Assembly: GCF_018100785.1 (NCBI RefSeq)
Contig: NZ_JAGJEC010000002.1
Location: 372,001 to 436,000, forward strand
DNA length: 64,000 bases
Reading direction: 5' to 3'
Source of the DNA: Maribacter sp. MMG018
GTDB lineage: Bacteria > Bacteroidota > Bacteroidia > Flavobacteriales > Flavobacteriaceae
Shown here piece by piece: positions 59,958 to 64,000 of the stretch. Both the position numbers and the translations under genes were made by a program. Every line of letters starts with the position of its first letter. Positions within the stretch are counted from its first letter, which is position 1. The notes under the pieces were generated by a model that was not told where the DNA came from, did no database searches, and saw only the letters and a program-made list of their open reading frames with translations.

Positions 59958-59984
59958 ACATATATGTGATTTTGTGCATATGTT
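59958..59984. promoter_or_regulatory. Candidate ArsR operator before the regulator gene
   Basis: ACATATATGTG at 59958-59968 and GTGCATATGTT at 59974-59984 form an imperfect inverted repeat about 5 bases apart, 15 bases before the ArsR start codon. Such an imperfect repeat matches ArsR/SmtB sites and would give autorepression. It shares CATATGTT with the site at 59516-59546. Confidence 0.45.
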
Positions 59985-60128
59985 AAAGCAGGGCGAATTT
60001 AAAAATACTTTTTTAAACCGCAATATTTTTTTGTGTAATTGTTTTCATAATCAAAATCACTTATTATCAGTTTTATAATGGGTACCTAGTATTGAGCAAA
60101 AGATTACGAATGCCATCGTAAAATTATA

Positions 60129-60172
60129 TAAAGCACGTAGGTTTAGCCGAAAAACCAAACCTACGTGCTTTA
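60129..60172 (-). terminator. Rho-independent terminator of the second BNR gene
   Basis: TAAAGCACGTAGGTTT at 60129-60144 pairs perfectly with AAACCTACGTGCTTTA at 60157-60172 (16-base stem, 12-base loop). It begins 1 base past the stop of the minus-strand gene and is followed on that strand by an AT-rich tail. Confidence 0.82.
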
Positions 60173-60173
60173 T

Positions 60174-63100
60174 TTATAATTTAATCTTCTTATCCAACAT
60201 TATCTGAAGTTCGCTCTTTTTTAATTGACCGTTAAACTTTTGGACTTCAACATCAATGAACTTTTTAAGTTTTTGGTCTACTGTCTTAAGCCTATCGTTA
60301 AAAATATCATATACTTCGCTCTGTTGGTCTGTTGGTCTAAAATCAACACCTTTGCCCGTAATGTCACTAGCAAGAGCACTCAATCGTCCATATAGTTTCA
60401 TGGGCGACCTAAAAGCATCTTCACGGGCACCGGTCAGTTGAATATCATATAAAGACCCTGCGATAGACTCGGCAGTTACGCGAAGTTGCTCGGCTTTTTT
60501 AATGTCTCCCTTATTTTTTAACCGTGGTATAACGTCATTAAGTTCTGCCCTTATTTCTTCTACATTATTGATCATGGTAACGGCTAGGTTCATGGCATCC
60601 CTTAATTCTAAAGAAAAAGCTACTTGTTTTTTAATGTCTTCCAGACTGCCTTCCGACGTAGGTTCTTTTAAGACATTCATTTCTCTTATATATTCTTTTT
60701 CACCAACAATTAGTTTTACTTTATAGGTATCTGGAACCACTCGTGGGCCATATTGCCCCCTCATTAAATCTAGGTCCCAAGTCACTAAAGGTCTCCAGCC
60801 CTCCCCATTTAGTTGTACCCATGGTCTTCCCGGAGGTGTTGATTTTAACTTGGGTTTAAAAGAGGGTTCGTATCTTAAATCCCACATAACCCTGTTTACA
60901 CCCGCGGTGTTCTTTCCTTGAAGTGTACGTATGATTTCATTGTTGGATGTCAAAATCTGAATTTCCACTTTTTCCTCTGTATCGTCCTTTAGAAAATAAT
61001 TGATATCCGCTCCATAAGCGGGGTTTCTGCCTGAATTAAGGCTTCGACCATCGGTTTTTATCGCTTGTTGGTCATTGAAACGGTATGAAGGTCTTACACT
61101 GAACAAATGGGCTTCTTGGTCTTTGGCATCCATATCATATTCTCGAAGAGGGGAAATATTGTCAAGAATGTAGTATCCCCTGCCATACGTACCTACGACC
61201 AGGTCATCAAAACGTTCTTGGATCTCTAGCCAATATACCGGTGCGGGAGGAAGGTTGTTTCTCAGGCGCATCCAACTTTCCCCGTCGTTGGTACTGATAT
61301 AGATGCCATTGTCTACCCCTAGATACAACATTCCCTCTCTTTTGGGATCTTCTTTTATAACATGGGCAAAACTGTGAACGGATTTGGGGACTGTACCGCT
61401 TATTAATTTCCAACTGGCACCATAATCGGATGTTTTATATATATATGGATCAAAGTCGCCCATTTGATGAAGGTCTACAGAAATATAGACCGTTCCTTTT
61501 TTATACCTCGAAGGCTCTATATTACTAATGGTGCCCCATTTTGGTAGGCCGGTAATATTTTTGGTAACATTTGTCCAAGTAGCGCCTCCGTCTTTGGTAA
61601 GGTTTACTTGGCCATCGTTACTTCCCGTCCATATAAGGCCTGGCTCTAATTTAGATTCTACAATGCTAAAGAGTGTGGCCCCGTCAAAAGTCATGAGGTT
61701 GTCAATAGCGATACCACCAGAACTTTTTTGGTGTGTTTTGTCGTTCAAGGTCAGATCAGGACTAATAACTTGCCAACTTTGGCCGTCATCATCACTTTTA
61801 TGAACAAATTGACTTCCAACATATACGCGGTGCTTAGTGTGGGGCGAGAAGGCCAAAGGAAAATTCCAATGCCATCTATATTTTAATTTACCGGGTTCCC
61901 ACCCGTAACCTGCTTCTGGCCATACACGAACTTCACGCGCATGACCTGTTTTTGCATTATATCGTTGAAGGCCACCATCATAACAACCAGACCATACAAT
62001 GTCGTTATCAAAAGGGTCGGGTTGGGCAAATCCACTTTCGCATCCGCCAACTCCCTGCCATAGACCAAGAGGTATATAACCTTGGCGACTGTTACTGGGC
62101 CCCATGTATGAGTAGCCATCTTGGCGGTTGCCATATACATTATAGGGTATTTGGTCGTCTACCGCAGCATGGTACATTTGGGCGATAGGGAGTACTATCC
62201 GCTGAAAACTTTTACTATGGTTCAAGGTAATACTTGCGCAGCCATCATGTGCTACCATCATACGGTCTGCATTGGTGGGATCTAGCCAAATATCATGGTT
62301 GTCTCCACCTGCAGGAAGTCTACTGAATGTTTTTCCCCCATCTGTGGAGGTGCTGAACCTTACACTTGCAAAATATAGCTCATTGGGATCTGCTGGGGAA
62401 ACGGCCATTCGTGTATAGTAAGGCGCTCTTTCCGCAATATCATGGTTGCGTGACTGAAGAGTCCAAGTATTTCCAAAATCATCCGATCGGTATAGGGCAG
62501 GACTGTCGATTTCGAAAAGGGCGTATACTATGTTGGGGTCTGAATGTGATATGGCTACCGCCGTTTTTCCTACGGGATTGTCTTTGCCGCCAGGAAGTCC
62601 ATACTTGGAAAGGGCTTCCCAAGATTCGCCTCCATCGGTAGTTCTATAAACACCACCACCCGGTCCTCCGCTGTTAAGTCCCCAAGTATTTATGTGAATC
62701 GACCACATACCTACTAGAAGCCTGTCAGGATTTTGAGGGTCAATGGCCATTTCGGCAGCGCCCGTATTTTCGTCTATAAAAAGAATTTGTTTCCATGTTT
62801 TTCCGCCATTCGTAGTTTTATAGATTCCCCGTTCTTGCTGTGGCCCATAGGTGTGGCCCAAAGCAGCCGCGTAGACTATATCCGGATTGGTAGGGTGTAC
62901 GATAACACGGCCTATTCTGCCCGTTTTTTCAAGACCCATATTTTTCCATGTTTTTCCGCCATCTTCAGATTTATAGATGCCGTCTCCCATGGCATGGGCA
63001 GGCCTGATTACAAATGTTTCGCCGGTACCTACCCAGATTATATTGGGGTCGGTAGGGGCAATGGCCAATGATCCTATAGAGGAAACATCTTGATCGTCAA

Positions 63101-63332
63101 AAATAGGATACCAAGAAATACCTCCGTCGGTGGTTTTCCATAATCCGCCGGAAGAGGCTCCGATATAATTGATCATAGGATCTCCGGGCACCCCTGCAAT
63201 GGCTATGGCCCTATTGCCTTCCGGACCAATAAAACGAAATTTCAAATCGTCGAATACGGTAGGGTCGGTTTGTGAGAAAGAGACAAAAAACAGTAAAATA
63301 AAGCAAGTGGTAAGGGCAGATTTAATTTTCAT
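60174..63332 (-). CDS. Large exported BNR/VPS10-propeller protein (paralogue)
   Basis: A 1052-residue exported protein (signal ending SFSQ) with the same architecture as the one at 50704-53937. BNR/VPS10 repeats (TTDGGISWYPIFDD, SEDGGKTWKNM, TTNGGKTWKQI) form two propellers, followed by an immunoglobulin-like region and a helical tail (about 930-1045). It lacks the lysine-rich linker of the first copy. Function is again doubtful, since sialidase catalytic residues are not evident. The frame extends to 63365, but the ATG at 63332 begins the signal peptide. Its terminator is at 60129-60172. Confidence 0.85.
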   Translation of the reverse strand: MKIKSALTTCFILLFFVSFSQTDPTVFDDLKFRFIGPEGNRAIAIAGVPGDPMINYIGASSGGLWKTTDGGISWYPIFDDQDVSSIGSLAIAPTDPNIIWVGTGETFVIRPAHAMGDGIYKSEDGGKTWKNMGLEKTGRIGRVIVHPTNPDIVYAAALGHTYGPQQERGIYKTTNGGKTWKQILFIDENTGAAEMAIDPQNPDRLLVGMWSIHINTWGLNSGGPGGGVYRTTDGGESWEALSKYGLPGGKDNPVGKTAVAISHSDPNIVYALFEIDSPALYRSDDFGNTWTLQSRNHDIAERAPYYTRMAVSPADPNELYFASVRFSTSTDGGKTFSRLPAGGDNHDIWLDPTNADRMMVAHDGCASITLNHSKSFQRIVLPIAQMYHAAVDDQIPYNVYGNRQDGYSYMGPSNSRQGYIPLGLWQGVGGCESGFAQPDPFDNDIVWSGCYDGGLQRYNAKTGHAREVRVWPEAGYGWEPGKLKYRWHWNFPLAFSPHTKHRVYVGSQFVHKSDDDGQSWQVISPDLTLNDKTHQKSSGGIAIDNLMTFDGATLFSIVESKLEPGLIWTGSNDGQVNLTKDGGATWTNVTKNITGLPKWGTISNIEPSRYKKGTVYISVDLHQMGDFDPYIYKTSDYGASWKLISGTVPKSVHSFAHVIKEDPKREGMLYLGVDNGIYISTNDGESWMRLRNNLPPAPVYWLEIQERFDDLVVGTYGRGYYILDNISPLREYDMDAKDQEAHLFSVRPSYRFNDQQAIKTDGRSLNSGRNPAYGADINYFLKDDTEEKVEIQILTSNNEIIRTLQGKNTAGVNRVMWDLRYEPSFKPKLKSTPPGRPWVQLNGEGWRPLVTWDLDLMRGQYGPRVVPDTYKVKLIVGEKEYIREMNVLKEPTSEGSLEDIKKQVAFSLELRDAMNLAVTMINNVEEIRAELNDVIPRLKNKGDIKKAEQLRVTAESIAGSLYDIQLTGAREDAFRSPMKLYGRLSALASDITGKGVDFRPTDQQSEVYDIFNDRLKTVDQKLKKFIDVEVQKFNGQLKKSELQIMLDKKIKL

Positions 63333-63530
63333 TTTGTTAGGTTGTTGGTTGGTACTAAGGTTCAAGATATGAATACTGAAATATTTTTAAGACCTTTTTG
63401 TAATTTTTAATAATAATTGTGATAAAATGAGCTTTTAAAGCTTGTTATATAATAATTAGAGGTCTGGTTTGTGTATAATTTACTTGCATAAAAGGTGAAA
63501 ATCATGAAGGTTATCTAAAATTTTAGCAAA

Positions 63531-63538
63531 TAGATTTG
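63531..63538 (+). promoter_or_regulatory. -7 promoter element of the sterol desaturase-family gene
   Basis: TAGATTTG, an exact match to TAnnTTTG, about 30 bases before the ATG at 63570. No TTG at the right distance was found. Confidence 0.4.
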
Positions 63539-63569
63539 TAAATTGGAAAGGCGCATTTAAAATACCTAT

Positions 63570-64000
63570 ATGCAAATACCTGAAATACCTAACTTAATTC
63601 ATTACGCGATACCTTTTTTTGCGTTGACGGTTATTATAGAAGTGATACTTACCGTGAAGGTTAGAATGGAAGGCTATGATTTTAAAGATGCGGGAACATC
63701 CATTTTAATGGGATTGGGAAATGTCGCAATTGGCCTATTTACAAAAGCGATCACTTTAAGTCTTTTCTATGTGCTGTACAATTTTTATCATGTATTTACA
63801 ATCCCCTTTGTTTGGTGGTCTTGGTTGATACTATTATTTGCCGAGGACTTCTGTTACTATTGGTTTCATAGAATTAGTCATGAAAGTAGGTTCTTTTGGG
63901 CAAGCCATGTTGTACATCATTCATCCAAGAAGTATAATTTGAGCACCGCCTTAAGACAAACATGGTCCGGAGGCTTTTATACCTTTATTTTTTGGTTTCC
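63570..64000 (+). CDS. Sterol desaturase/fatty acid hydroxylase family protein (partial, 3' end missing)
   Basis: The frame runs from the ATG at 63570 off the right edge (143 complete codons seen). It encodes a membrane protein with helices at about 11-30, 46-70 and 78-100. Then come the iron-binding histidine motifs HRISH (with WFHRISHES) and HVVHHSSKKYN of the sterol desaturase/alkylglycerol mono-oxygenase family, which use a di-iron centre to oxidise lipids. The third His cluster would lie beyond the edge. It is divergent from the second BNR gene. Confidence 0.85.
   Translation, partial: MQIPEIPNLIHYAIPFFALTVIIEVILTVKVRMEGYDFKDAGTSILMGLGNVAIGLFTKAITLSLFYVLYNFYHVFTIPFVWWSWLILLFAEDFCYYWFHRISHESRFFWASHVVHHSSKKYNLSTALRQTWSGGFYTFIFWF

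Noticed and set aside
1..64000. Type IX secretion C-terminal sorting domains, insertion sequences, tRNA genes and CRISPR repeats
   Set aside because: I looked for the typical C-terminal sorting motif, inverted-repeat ends with transposase frames, tRNA cloverleafs and regularly spaced repeats, and saw none.

Overview
The window is a chromosomal stretch of a low-GC Bacteroidota, almost certainly a member of the Flavobacteriaceae (marine genera such as Maribacter, Zobellia or Arenibacter would fit). The evidence is the protein set (DUF6268, DUF2490, DUF6090, DUF2141, 2TM-domain proteins, a carboxypeptidase-regulatory TonB receptor, two-component-propeller kinases), the lack of Shine-Dalgarno sites, and several promoters of the Bacteroidota type (TTG, about 19 bases, TAnnTTTG). 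I saw no rRNA, tRNA, CRISPR array, insertion sequence or prophage. The functions given are read from sequence motifs and family knowledge only.

Layout. 1-7.6 kb: end of a hotdog-like gene, an outer-membrane protein, AIM24-like and DUF2461 genes, a lipoprotein M81 peptidase, a GMC dehydrogenase with its Tat-signal small subunit, and a Nudix hydrolase. 7.6-20.4 kb: housekeeping and stress genes, namely a PBP4-type carboxypeptidase, a divergent oxyR/dps pair, a TonB receptor, a membrane-anchored GH113-like protein, a PaiB-like protein, an S9 peptidase with a secreted EEP phosphatase, and VOC and SDR proteins. 20.6-29.4 kb: a compact minus-strand signalling operon of two histidine kinases, a receiver protein, a receiver-class III nucleotide cyclase, a Pycsar-type membrane effector (PycTM/DUF5706) and a DUF6090 protein, preceded by the remnant of a third kinase. 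29.7-32.8 kb: small secreted or lipid-anchored proteins and a peptidase E. 33-38.7 kb: a TPR histidine kinase/LytTR pair, a RhlE-like helicase and an FAD oxidoreductase. 38.8-45.3 kb: a VTT protein, a methyltransferase, then a LytTR-type operon (DUF2141, TPR protein, 2TM-fused kinase, four 2TM proteins, LytTR regulator). 45.3-64 kb: LETM1-like, DUF547, glycosyltransferase, YceI and DUF2490 genes, two large paralogous BNR/VPS10-propeller proteins on either side of a tricorn-like protease, an ArsR-controlled permease, and the start of a sterol desaturase-family gene.

The most interesting region is 20.6-29.4 kb. A PycTM effector, known from the Pycsar anti-phage systems, follows directly on a class III cyclase. 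That cyclase carries an N-terminal phospho-receiver and lies downstream of two sensor kinases and a lone receiver. This suggests that a membrane effector is switched by a cyclic nucleotide under two-component control rather than by a free-standing pyrimidine cyclase. The cyclase keeps the lysine and aspartate typical of adenylyl cyclases, so its product may be cAMP rather than cCMP or cUMP.

A second point is regulatory. The 2TM/LytTR operon carries two copies of a bipartite element whose halves are 21 bases apart, one before its first gene and one before the 2TM array. These are good candidates for the binding site of the LytTR regulator encoded at the end of the same operon.
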